Source of the DNA: an uncultured Jannaschia sp.
GTDB taxonomy: Bacteria > Pseudomonadota > Alphaproteobacteria > Rhodobacterales > Rhodobacteraceae
DNA length: 24,992 nt
Direction: 5' to 3'
Assembly: GCA_937916365.1 (NCBI GenBank)
Contig: CALFSY010000257.1
Coordinates: forward strand, 1-24,992
Below are positions 6,835 through 14,873 of the stretch, one piece after another. The notes under the pieces are model-generated. The model was given only the letters and a program-made list of their open reading frames with translations, was not told where the DNA came from and made no database searches. Position 1 is the first letter of the stretch. Every line of letters starts with the position of its first letter. The position numbers and the translations under genes are program-made.

Positions 6835-7640
6835 CTATGGCCATTCCCCCCACCCCGCCCCCCGAACCTGTTGCCGAAGCGATCAGCCCCCTGTGCGTGC
6901 GGGGCCTGACGGTATCATACGGCGAAAAACCTGCAATCGTTTCGGTTGATGCAACATTTCCGGCCCATACAATGGCCGCTATCATCGGCCCAAATGGAGC
7001 GGGGAAATCAACGTTTCTTAAGGCTGTGCTTGGGCTTATCCCATCAGTCACGGGGCGGGTTATGGTGTTGGGTCAACCCGTTGATACCATGCGCGATACC
7101 ATCGCCTATGTGCCGCAACGCGCCAGCGTCGATTGGGATTTTCCCACAACAGTTATTGATGTGGTGATGATGGGGCGGTTTCGCAAATTAGGTCTTTTTC
7201 GCCGCATCACATCCGCCGAACGCGCCATTGCCACCGATGCCCTAACCCGTGTGGGCATGGTGGCATTGGCCCATCGCCAAATCGGACAACTGTCCGGTGG
7301 CCAGCAACAGCGCGTGTTTTTGGCCCGTGCTTTGGCGCAACAGGCCAACCTTTATTTGCTTGACGAACCTTTCGCAGGTGTCGATGCCGCGACAGAACGC
7401 ACCATTGTTGATGTGTTGAAGACGCTGCAATCCCAAGGTAAATCTGTAATCGCGGTTCACCATGATTTGGCCACTGTGCCACAGTATTTCGATCATGTTT
7501 TTCTACTGAATGTGCGCCCGATTGCCGAGGGTCCGGTTGAGGTTGCATTTACGCCCGAAACTTTGGCGCAAACCTATGGGCGGCGATTGGCGGTGCCTTT
7601 ACACCCCGGCCAATCGGGGCACGCGCCCTCCGTGCTGTGA
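6831..7640 (+). CDS. troB: Metal ABC transporter ATP-binding protein (TroB/MntB type)
   Basis: This is a 269-residue cytoplasmic ATPase with Walker A (GPNGAGKST), Q-loop (AYVPQR), ABC signature (LSGGQQQRV), Walker B (LYLLDEPFAGVD) and switch His (AVHHDLATV). The segment VPQRASVDWDFPTTVIDVVMMGR is typical of Mn/Zn/Fe transporters of the TroB/SitB/MntB group. Translation is coupled to troA by an ATGA overlap and to the next permease by GTGA at the 3' end. A proline-rich leader of about 20 residues precedes the domain. Confidence 0.88.
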   Translation: MTMAIPPTPPPEPVAEAISPLCVRGLTVSYGEKPAIVSVDATFPAHTMAAIIGPNGAGKSTFLKAVLGLIPSVTGRVMVLGQPVDTMRDTIAYVPQRASVDWDFPTTVIDVVMMGRFRKLGLFRRITSAERAIATDALTRVGMVALAHRQIGQLSGGQQQRVFLARALAQQANLYLLDEPFAGVDAATERTIVDVLKTLQSQGKSVIAVHHDLATVPQYFDHVFLLNVRPIAEGPVEVAFTPETLAQTYGRRLAVPLHPGQSGHAPSVL

Positions 7641-8857
7641 TTTCGATGCAGGTCTTTTTCGACGCACTATTCCTAAAGGCGGGGTATAACGCCGCCCTAG
7701 TGGGGGTTGGGGCGGCGTTGCTGGGATTTGCGGCGGGGCTTGCCGGGGTGTTTTTATTCTTGCGCAAACGGGCCTTGGTGTCGGATGCCGCCGCCCATGC
7801 AACCCTGCCCGGCATTGGGATTGCGTTTATTGTTATGGTGGCCCTGGGGGGGGATGGCCGGGCGTTAGCGGGGCTTTTGTTGGGCGCGGCGGCATCGGCG
7901 TGGGTCGGATTATGGGCCATTGATTGGATGACGCGCCGCACCCGTCTGGGCGAAGATGCCGCGATTGGTGCGATTTTATCGGTGTTTTTTGGCTTAGGCA
8001 TCGTATCGTTAACAGTGATCCAAAACTTAAACCAAGGCCGCCAAGCGGGGTTAGAGGATTTTTTGCTGGGCTCTGCCGCCGGCATGTTGTGGCATGATGC
8101 GCGCCTTGTCGCGGCGGTTGCGGGGTTAACGGCCGTTTTGGTGTGGGGGCTACGTCGCCCGATGATATTGGTTGCGTTCGACCCTGACCATGCGGCTGCC
8201 ATGGGCACAAACACGCGCCGCATGGATTTGGCAATGATGGCGTTGGTGATGGCCGTAACAGTAATCGGGCTAAAGCTGGTGGGATTGGTTCTTATCATTG
8301 CGCTATTGATTATTCCCGCCGTGACCGCCCGATTTTGGACACATCGTGCCGAACATACCCTGTGGATAGCGGGGTTTTTAGGGGCAGGGGTTGGATATGT
8401 GGGCGCGGCCCTATCCGCCACGGTGCCCGCATTGCCCACGGGGCCAGTGATCGTTTTGGTGGCTGCATCGGTGTTTACAGTCTCGTTTCTGTTTTCACCA
8501 AAGCGCGGGGTGGCTGCGGCGATCATCCGCCGTGTTCGGTTTCAGGTGCGCGTTCATCGGCGCCAGGGTCTGTTGGCGTTGGCCCGCGACGAACCGATTT
8601 ATGATCTGCAAACCCTGCGCGTTTTGCGCCGCGATGGGTTGATTGGCCCCGATAATACGCCAACAAACGCCGGTGCCGCGTTGGCCGTGCAAACCGCCCA
8701 AGATGAACGCCGATGGAAAATTGCGCGCACCCTGCATCACGATACCGGCCCAAACCGGCGCTACGATGGTTTAACCCCGATTGAAGAGGTGTTTACACCC
8801 GACGAAATTGCCACATTGGATGCGCATCTTTCGCCCCCGCATTTGGTCAAGGGATGA
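7637..8857 (+). CDS. troC: Metal ABC transporter permease with C-terminal soluble domain (TroC type)
   Basis: Of 406 residues, the first 285 or so form a normal ABC-3 permease, with signatures FLFLRKRALVSDAAAHATLPGI near the start and LVLIIALLIIPAVTAR before the last segments. The remaining 120 residues (from FSPKRGVAAAIIRR to the end) are soluble and charged and look like a winged-helix module (IYDLQTLRVLRRDGLIGPDN). Extended TroC/MntC permeases of this kind are known in four-gene Mn/Zn systems. The start is GTG at 7637, overlapping the ATPase stop; ATG at 7646 is an in-frame alternative. It would pair with the next gene product to make the channel. Confidence 0.85.
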   Translation: MISMQVFFDALFLKAGYNAALVGVGAALLGFAAGLAGVFLFLRKRALVSDAAAHATLPGIGIAFIVMVALGGDGRALAGLLLGAAASAWVGLWAIDWMTRRTRLGEDAAIGAILSVFFGLGIVSLTVIQNLNQGRQAGLEDFLLGSAAGMLWHDARLVAAVAGLTAVLVWGLRRPMILVAFDPDHAAAMGTNTRRMDLAMMALVMAVTVIGLKLVGLVLIIALLIIPAVTARFWTHRAEHTLWIAGFLGAGVGYVGAALSATVPALPTGPVIVLVAASVFTVSFLFSPKRGVAAAIIRRVRFQVRVHRRQGLLALARDEPIYDLQTLRVLRRDGLIGPDNTPTNAGAALAVQTAQDERRWKIARTLHHDTGPNRRYDGLTPIEEVFTPDEIATLDAHLSPPHLVKG

Positions 8858-8869
8858 AGGGATAGGACC

Positions 8870-9811
8870 GTGGGAACGGATTTTGTGCAATTTTCAATAA
8901 CGCCGATTGTGATCGGCATGTTCGCCGCCGTTGCGTGTGCATTACCAGGTAATTTTTTGATCCTGCGGCGGCAGGCGTTGGTGGGGGATGCAATTTCGCA
9001 TGTGGTTTTGCCCGGGATTGTCGTTGCCTTTCTGGTCACGGGCTCCATCATGACCCTGCCGATGTTGATTGGCGCAGGGATGGCCGCCTTAATCGCCGTG
9101 ATTTTGATTGAGGCGGTGAAACGGTTAGGCCGGATTGAGCCGGGCGCGGCCATGGGCGTGGTGTTTACCACGCTATTTGCCTTAGGCGTGTTGATTTTGG
9201 AACGCACCGACACGGCGGGCGTGCATCTTGACGTGGAACACGCATTGATGGGCAATTTAGAAAGCCTAATCTGGCTACGGGCGGAAGGGTGGCATTCGTT
9301 AATCGATCCGGTCGCATTGGCCGCTTTGCCGCCTGAACTGCCGCGCATGGCGATTGCGGCGGCGGTGCTGGGCGTTTTGACGTTTGTATTTTGGCGGCCT
9401 TTGGCCCTGTCAACCTTTGACGAAGGGTTTGCCCGCGCCTTAGGGTTGCCCGTGACCACGATTGCACTGGCGTTGATGATCGCCGCGGCGGTGGCGGCGG
9501 TGGCGGCGTTTGATGCGGTGGGCTCGATCATTGTGATCGCCATGTTTATCTGCCCCCCTGCGGCGGCGCGGATGATGACCAACGCCTTAAAAGCGCAGGT
9601 TTGGTGGAGCATCGCGTTCGCCGTTTTATCGGCCGCGCTTGGTTATATTCTCGCAGGATATGGGCCCATATGGCTGGGCGCACGCGCCTCAATCAGCGCG
9701 GCGGGAATGATTGCCGCAGTCTCTGGTATAATCTTGATGTTTGCCTGTTTGTTCGGGCCATACAAGGCGCGGATTGGGATCGTTAAATCACACGACGCGC
9801 AATGCCCTTGA
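8870..9811 (+). CDS. troD: Metal ABC transporter permease (TroD type)
   Basis: This 313-residue ABC-3 permease is the second channel subunit of the TroABCD-like importer. It carries NFLILRRQALVGDAISHVVLPGI near residue 28 and the later FDAVGSIIVIAMFICPPAAARM. About eight to nine hydrophobic segments are present. The start is GTG at 8870 preceded by a purine-rich AAGGGATAGG. It lies 12 bases after troC. Its TGA stop (9809-9811) is embedded in a perfect TTGACA -35-like hexamer for the following riboswitch transcript. The C-terminal tail is short, unlike TroC. Confidence 0.87.
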   Translation: MGTDFVQFSITPIVIGMFAAVACALPGNFLILRRQALVGDAISHVVLPGIVVAFLVTGSIMTLPMLIGAGMAALIAVILIEAVKRLGRIEPGAAMGVVFTTLFALGVLILERTDTAGVHLDVEHALMGNLESLIWLRAEGWHSLIDPVALAALPPELPRMAIAAAVLGVLTFVFWRPLALSTFDEGFARALGLPVTTIALALMIAAAVAAVAAFDAVGSIIVIAMFICPPAAARMMTNALKAQVWWSIAFAVLSAALGYILAGYGPIWLGARASISAAGMIAAVSGIILMFACLFGPYKARIGIVKSHDAQCP

Positions 9812-9836
9812 CAGATACCATCGCACGGCGCAGGAC
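9808..9836 (+). promoter_or_regulatory. Putative promoter of the first cob transcript
   Basis: A consensus TTGACA (9808-9813) overlaps the troD stop codon. At 17 bases spacing the -10 is CAGGAC (9831-9836), a poor match, a pattern sometimes seen in GC-rich alphaproteobacteria. The inferred start near 9840-9843 coincides with the first base of the riboswitch P1 stem, which supports the call. Confidence 0.45.
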
Positions 9837-9839
9837 GTA

Positions 9840-10004
9840 TGTGTTGGTGCCCGGGATTGTCTGGGTGAAAAGGGAATGTCGCGGTTTGGGGTTTTTACCC
9901 TACCCAAACCAAACACAGCCGCCCCCGCGACCGTGACCGGAAAGGCCGCGCCGCCGTTGGGCCCAAAGGCCCAAAATCCGCAAGCCGGGAGACCTGCCAA
10001 CACA
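9840..10004 (+). ncRNA. Cobalamin riboswitch upstream of the DUF1636-cobW-cobN operon
   Basis: The P1 stem is perfect: TGTGTTGG (9840-9847) with CCAACACA (9997-10004). Core elements follow in order: GGTGAAAAGGGAA near 9865-9877, AGCCGCCCCCGCGACCGTGA near 9917, and a B12-box-like AGCCGGGAGACCTGCC at about 9983-9998. Two extra stems stand out, GGTTTGGG/CCCAAACC (9883-9890 with 9903-9910) and TTGGGCC/GGCCCAA near 9957-9974. The usual GGTGAAATCC loop and the CCACTG...GGGAAGG segment of the common class are not evident, so this is a variant. It would turn off the downstream operon when cobalamin is plentiful. A short hairpin (GCGG-CCAAA-CCGC, 10045-10057) between it and the first gene could belong to the expression platform. 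Confidence 0.88.
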
Positions 10005-10098
10005 AACGAATGAACCGGACGGGGTGTGCCGGATGTCGGGGATTGCGGCCAAACCGCCCGTCATCGTCACCAATCGTTCGTATGGGAAAGGGTGCGCA

Positions 10099-10479
10099 AT
10101 GACGCATGGTTTATCACCTGTGGACCTGTTGGTTTGCACAAAATGCTTGCGGGGTGAGGCGGCGCTGGAAAATGGCATACGGCCCGGGGCGCATTTGTTT
10201 CATCGCTTGTTGGCGTTGGGAATGCCCGATACCGTGCGTGTGACCGGGGTAGAATGTTTGCAAAACTGCGACCGCGGGTGTTCCATCGCCCTGCGCGGGC
10301 CGGGGCGGTGGACCTATGTCTACGGCAATCTGCACGAAAATAATGATGTCGATGTGGTGGCCGAGGGCGCAATGCGTTACCAGGCCGCCCCCAATGGTCT
10401 GGTGCCTTGGCGCGATAGGTCAGACCATTTTCGCAAAAACTGTATCGCCCGCATTCCCCCAATGGAGGCCCCGTTATGA
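10099..10479 (+). CDS. DUF1636 Cys-rich metal-binding protein
   Basis: This 126-residue protein resembles the DUF1636 (COG5469) family, small ferredoxin-like or metal-binding proteins often found next to cobW in cobalamin loci. Five Cys are placed as C13 and C16 (VCTKC) and C53, C57, C61 (ECLQNCDRGC), a pattern fit for a metal or [2Fe-2S] site. I chose the ATG at 10099 (MTHGLSPVDLLVC) for family fit and a GGGAAAGG ribosome site upstream; earlier in-frame starts at 10024 and 10033 exist. The stop overlaps the cobW start (ATGA). Function is unproven; a role in cobalt handling is inferred from position and riboswitch control. Confidence 0.8.
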   Translation: MTHGLSPVDLLVCTKCLRGEAALENGIRPGAHLFHRLLALGMPDTVRVTGVECLQNCDRGCSIALRGPGRWTYVYGNLHENNDVDVVAEGAMRYQAAPNGLVPWRDRSDHFRKNCIARIPPMEAPL

Positions 10480-11537
10480 CCGATCAAAGTTTAACCAAAG
10501 TTCCCGTTACCATCATCACCGGTTTTCTGGGCGCGGGGAAAACCACGTTGATCCGCCATGTGATGCAAAACGCCGATGGGCGGCGGCTGGCCATTGTTGT
10601 CAACGAATTTGGTGATGTGGGTGTGGACGGCGACATTCTTAAGAATTGCGCCATTCCCGATTGCCCGGCCGATAACATCGTAGAGCTGGCCAATGGGTGT
10701 ATTTGTTGCACCGTGGCCGATGATTTTATTCCCACGATTGAAGCGCTTATGGCGCGAACCCCGCGCCCCGATCATATCTTGATCGAAACCAGTGGCCTGG
10801 CCCTGCCGAAACCGTTGCTAAAAGCCTTCGATTGGCCCGCCATCCGGTCGCGCATCACCGTGGATGGGGTGGTGGCCCTGGCCGATGCTGAGGCCGTGGC
10901 CGACCGCCGATTTGCCGCAGATGTGGCGGCGGTGGATGCCCAACGCGCCGCCGACGATAGCCTAGACCACGACACCCCATTGTCCGAGGTGTTTGAGGAT
11001 CAAATCGCCTGTGCCGATATTATTTTATTGACGAAACCCGATTTGGCGGGCGCCAAAGGCGTTGCCACCGCCAAGGCCATGATCGCAGCCGAGGCGCCGC
11101 GCCCCCTGCCCGTGGTTGAGGTCGCGGAGGGCACGATTGACCCACGCATCATTCTGGGGTTGGGGGCCGCGGCGGAAAACGACCTTGCCGCCCGGCCTAG
11201 CCACCATGACGGCGCCGACGACCATGAACATGACGATTTCGACAGTACCGTTGTTGCAATCCCCGAGGTTTCCAACGCCGACGATCTGGTCACCCGCGTC
11301 AGGGTGCTGGCCCGCGCGCAAAATATCCTGCGTGTCAAAGGTTATGCCGCCGTGAAAGGCAAACCAATGCGCCTATTGGTGCAGGCCGTGGGAACGCGCG
11401 TGCGGTATCAGTTTGATCGCGCATGGGCCCCGAATGAGCCGCGCCAAGGCCGCCTGGTGGTGATTGCCGAACACGGCAATCTAAATCCACCGGCCATTAA
11501 AAATGCTTTTGGCGTGCCAACGCCCTTGGCCGAATAA
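10476..11537 (+). CDS. cobW: CobW GTPase, cobalt chaperone
   Basis: This is a 353-residue G3E-family P-loop GTPase. Walker A is GFLGAGKT (residues 16-23), the metal-binding CxCC motif is GCICC (C75, C77, C78), and a base-recognition TKPD motif lies near residue 188. The His/Asp-rich stretch HHDGADDHEHDD near residue 243 is typical of CobW-like metallochaperones, and the C-terminal CobW_C domain follows. CobW is thought to supply cobalt to the CobNST chelatase, and here cobN is the next gene. Translation is coupled to the DUF1636 gene by ATGA. Confidence 0.93.
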   Translation: MTDQSLTKVPVTIITGFLGAGKTTLIRHVMQNADGRRLAIVVNEFGDVGVDGDILKNCAIPDCPADNIVELANGCICCTVADDFIPTIEALMARTPRPDHILIETSGLALPKPLLKAFDWPAIRSRITVDGVVALADAEAVADRRFAADVAAVDAQRAADDSLDHDTPLSEVFEDQIACADIILLTKPDLAGAKGVATAKAMIAAEAPRPLPVVEVAEGTIDPRIILGLGAAAENDLAARPSHHDGADDHEHDDFDSTVVAIPEVSNADDLVTRVRVLARAQNILRVKGYAAVKGKPMRLLVQAVGTRVRYQFDRAWAPNEPRQGRLVVIAEHGNLNPPAIKNAFGVPTPLAE

Positions 11538-11570
11538 TCCACCGCGAAATCAACGAAAACAACCCCACCC

Positions 11571-14500
11571 ATGCACGTTATTTTTCGCGAAAGCCACGGG
11601 TTAGAGGAAACCGAAACCCCCACCGATCTGGGTCAAAGCCCGGCGGATCTGGTGGTGCTATCGTTTTCCGATAGTGATCTTGGGGCCTTTGCCGCCGCCT
11701 GGCATCGGGGGGGTGGGCCAACGGGGGGTATGCCCAGCTTGCGGTTGGCAAACCTGGCCGCGCTAAAACACCCCCTGTCGGTTGATACGTATGTCGAACA
11801 AACGCTTTCGGGGGCAAAGGGTATTCTAATTCGTCTGATCGGCGGGGTGCCCTATTGGGCCTATGGCGTGGGGCAGGTGGAAACGCTCGCCCGCGACCAT
11901 GGCATTGCGCTGGCGATATTGCCCGCCGATGGGCGCCCCGATTCGCGGTTGGATGCTGCATCGACCGTGCCGCACTCCACCCTGCGCCGCCTAACGCATT
12001 TATGCGATACCGGCGGCACCGTTGCGGCCCAGGCGGCACTGGCGCAAATGGCGTTGGCCGCCGGTCTCTATGCGGGGCCGGTTCAGGGGGCAAAAACCCT
12101 ACCCTCCGTCGGCGCTTGGACACCGCAGGACGGCGTGTGTTGCCCCGCAACGATCTATGCAGATGAAACCGACGATCATCCATTGGTCATTGTCACCTTT
12201 TATCGGGCGTTTTTAACGGCGGCGGATGTGGACCCGCTGGTCAAACTGTTTTCTGCGTTGCGGGATCGTGGCTTGCGGCCCTTGGGCCTGTTCGCACCGT
12301 CGTTAAAGTTGCCCGAGGCTGCGGGGTGGCTGGCCCGCCAAATCGCGTTTCTCAAACCCGCTGCAATCCTCAACGCCACCGCGTTCAGCGGCAATGGCAC
12401 CACCGGCACCTCGCCCCTAGATGCAGGCGATGTGCCGGTGTTTCAGGTGGCGTTGGCGACCTCAACCCGCGCGGCATGGCGCGGGGCCGAACGTGGGTTA
12501 TCGCCTGCTGATTTGGCGATGCACGTGGTGCTGCCCGAGGTTGACGGGCGGTTATTTGCCGGTGTTGCCTCGTTCAAAACCCCGCAAACGCCCGACCCGC
12601 ATCTACAGTTTTCCCGATATGCCCATGATGGGGATGCGGCGCGCATCGCCGTCATCACGGACAAGGTGCGCGCGTGGGTTGATCTGGCGCGCCGTCCGGT
12701 GGCACAGCGGCGGGTGGCCCTGGTCCTCAGCACATATCCCGGGCAAACGTGGAACATGGCCCATGCCGTGGGGTTGGACCCCCTGGCCTCGGCCCACGCG
12801 ATATTGGCGGATATGGCGCAGGCGGGGTATGCCGTAACACCGCCCAACGGCCCCTTGGATCACACACTGGCGGCGGAGCGCATCGCGTGGCCGGTGGCCG
12901 CCTATCGCGCCGCGCTGTCGCGATTGCCGGATGCATTGCAATGTGATTTGCACGCCGCATGGGGCGATCTGAGCACAGATGCCCCTAACGGCACCTTCCA
13001 ATTCGCGGCGGTGCGGTGCGGTAACGCGCTGATCGCCCTACAACCCGAACGCGGCGCGCCCCACACCCGCCGCGATGACTACCATGACCTCAGCCGCGTG
13101 CCGCGCCACGCCTATGTGGCGTTTTACCTGTGGCTGCACACCCAGGCGGACGCCATCGTGCACATCGGTGCCCACGGCACGTTGGAATGGTTGCCGGGCA
13201 AATCCGTGGCCTTATCCGATACCTGCTGGCCTGAGGCATTGATCGGCCCCATGCCGGTAATCTACCCCTTTATCGTGAATGACCCGGGCGAGGCCGCACA
13301 GGCCAAGCGCCGCATCGGGGCCGTGACCTTGGGCCATATTCCCCCACCCTTGCGCGACAGCGGCACGCCCATGCGCCTTGCCCGGCTTGAGGCGCTGCTG
13401 GATGAATTTTCCAACGCTGATGGGTTAGACCCCAAACGCCGTGATCGCCTGCAAACCGATATTCGGGCCGAGGCCCAGGCCCTGGGCGTTGAACACGACC
13501 TTGGCCTTGAAACCGCCACCACCACGGCCGAGGCCATCACCCGCATCGACCAGTTTGTGTGCGACGTGAAGGAGGGTCAGTTTGGCGACGGCCTGCACAT
13601 TTGGGGCCGTGCGCCCATGGGTGCAACGGACGATGTGCCGTTTGACACGGCCCCATCCGTGGCAGGTGAACGCGCGGCCCTGATCCGGGCGTTGGAGGGG
13701 CGGCGGGTGCCGGCGGGGCCATCCGGTTCGCCCTATCGCGGGCGGCGCGATGTGTTGCCCACGGGGCGCAACCTTTACACCACCGATCCCCGGGCCGTGC
13801 CCACCCGCGCGGCCTTTGCCCAGGGCGAAGCCTTGGCCGCCGAGCTGATGCGGCGACATTTGCAAGATCATGGCGATTGGCCGCGTGGGGTTGTCGTTGA
13901 CCTGTGGGGATCGGCCACCATGCGCACAGCGGGCGAAGAATTTGCCATGGCACTGCACCTTTTGGGGGTGCGCCCCACGTGGGATGCAGGGGCCGAGCGT
14001 GTTTCAGGCATTGAAATTGTGCCGATTGCCAATCTCGACCGCCCGCGCATTGATGTAACCCTGCGCGTTTCAGGGTTGTTTCGTGATGTGTTTCCCGATC
14101 TTTCGGCCCTGTTCGGGCAGGCCGTGCGCGCTTTGGCCGCCCGTGATGAGGCGCCCGATTGGAACCCCTATGCGGGCCGCCCCGCCACCGCGCGCGTTTA
14201 CGGCCCCGCCCCGGGGCAGTTTGGGTTGGGCATGGACGGCGTGTTTGACACCTATACCAGCAACAGCCGCCACGCGGCGGGCATGGCATGGTTGCGGGCC
14301 AGTGCCCATGCGCTGGATGGCCCCACCGCAGAGGATGATGCCGACGGGCTGCGCGCCCGTGTGGCGGCGGCGGACGTGTTTGTGCATTTGCAAGATCTAC
14401 CTGAAACCGACCTATTGCTGGCCGCCGATTATGCCGCGCATGAGGCCGGCTTTGCCGCCGCGCAGGCAATCACCGGCGGGCAGGCAACGTTGTATCATGT

Positions 14501-14873
14501 TGATAACTCCCGGCCCGCAACCCCCCGCGCCCGCACGCTGCCTGAGGAAATCGCGCGTGTCGTGCAGGCCCGCGCCGGCAACCCCGATTGGGTCGCGGGC
14601 ATGATGCGCCATGGATTTCGCGGCGCGGCGGAAATTGCCGCCACGCTGGACCATATGGCGCGGTTTGCGCATCTGGCCGGGGTTGTTGGCCCGCATCTGT
14701 TTGACCTTTATCACGACGCCACGCTTGGCACGCCCGCGGTAGCCGCGTTTTTACAAAACGCTAATCCAGGCGCCTATGCCGCCTTGCGTGCACAATTCAC
14801 CGCGCTGGCGGCCGCAGGGCTATGGCAGACCCGGCGCAATTCCATCCACGCGGCGTTGGAGGCTGCGGGATGA
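11571..14873 (+). CDS. cobN: Cobaltochelatase large subunit CobN
   Basis: The 1100-residue product is the large, corrin-binding subunit of the aerobic ATP-dependent cobaltochelatase, which inserts Co(II) into hydrogenobyrinic acid a,c-diamide together with CobS and CobT. It begins MHVIFRESHGLEETETPTDLG followed by ADLVVLSFSDSDL. The central hallmark HIGAHGTLEWLPGKSVALSD is followed by PVIYPFIVNDPGEAAQAKRR, and GVVVDLWGSATMRTAGEEFA comes later. It is shorter than the roughly 1275-residue Pseudomonas denitrificans protein but intact. The start has no clear ribosome site, 33 bases after cobW. The stop overlaps cobG (ATGA). cobS and cobT are not in the window. Confidence 0.95.
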   Translation: MHVIFRESHGLEETETPTDLGQSPADLVVLSFSDSDLGAFAAAWHRGGGPTGGMPSLRLANLAALKHPLSVDTYVEQTLSGAKGILIRLIGGVPYWAYGVGQVETLARDHGIALAILPADGRPDSRLDAASTVPHSTLRRLTHLCDTGGTVAAQAALAQMALAAGLYAGPVQGAKTLPSVGAWTPQDGVCCPATIYADETDDHPLVIVTFYRAFLTAADVDPLVKLFSALRDRGLRPLGLFAPSLKLPEAAGWLARQIAFLKPAAILNATAFSGNGTTGTSPLDAGDVPVFQVALATSTRAAWRGAERGLSPADLAMHVVLPEVDGRLFAGVASFKTPQTPDPHLQFSRYAHDGDAARIAVITDKVRAWVDLARRPVAQRRVALVLSTYPGQTWNMAHAVGLDPLASAHAILADMAQAGYAVTPPNGPLDHTLAAERIAWPVAAYRAALSRLPDALQCDLHAAWGDLSTDAPNGTFQFAAVRCGNALIALQPERGAPHTRRDDYHDLSRVPRHAYVAFYLWLHTQADAIVHIGAHGTLEWLPGKSVALSDTCWPEALIGPMPVIYPFIVNDPGEAAQAKRRIGAVTLGHIPPPLRDSGTPMRLARLEALLDEFSNADGLDPKRRDRLQTDIRAEAQALGVEHDLGLETATTTAEAITRIDQFVCDVKEGQFGDGLHIWGRAPMGATDDVPFDTAPSVAGERAALIRALEGRRVPAGPSGSPYRGRRDVLPTGRNLYTTDPRAVPTRAAFAQGEALAAELMRRHLQDHGDWPRGVVVDLWGSATMRTAGEEFAMALHLLGVRPTWDAGAERVSGIEIVPIANLDRPRIDVTLRVSGLFRDVFPDLSALFGQAVRALAARDEAPDWNPYAGRPATARVYGPAPGQFGLGMDGVFDTYTSNSRHAAGMAWLRASAHALDGPTAEDDADGLRARVAAADVFVHLQDLPETDLLLAADYAAHEAGFAAAQAITGGQATLYHVDNSRPATPRARTLPEEIARVVQARAGNPDWVAGMMRHGFRGAAEIAATLDHMARFAHLAGVVGPHLFDLYHDATLGTPAVAAFLQNANPGAYAALRAQFTALAAAGLWQTRRNSIHAALEAAG

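Noticed and set aside
7549..8526. 325-codon minus-strand open frame opposite troC
   Set aside because: Composition (Ala, Thr, Pro, Asn, Arg rich) is that of a GC-rich shadow frame; troC on the plus strand has full permease motifs.
8761..9612. 283-codon minus-strand open frame opposite the troC/troD region
   Set aside because: It is a shadow of troD, which has recognisable permease signatures; no domain in the minus translation.
13537..14469. 310-codon minus-strand open frame opposite cobN
   Set aside because: His/Arg/Pro-rich shadow translation; cobN is continuous and conserved through this region.
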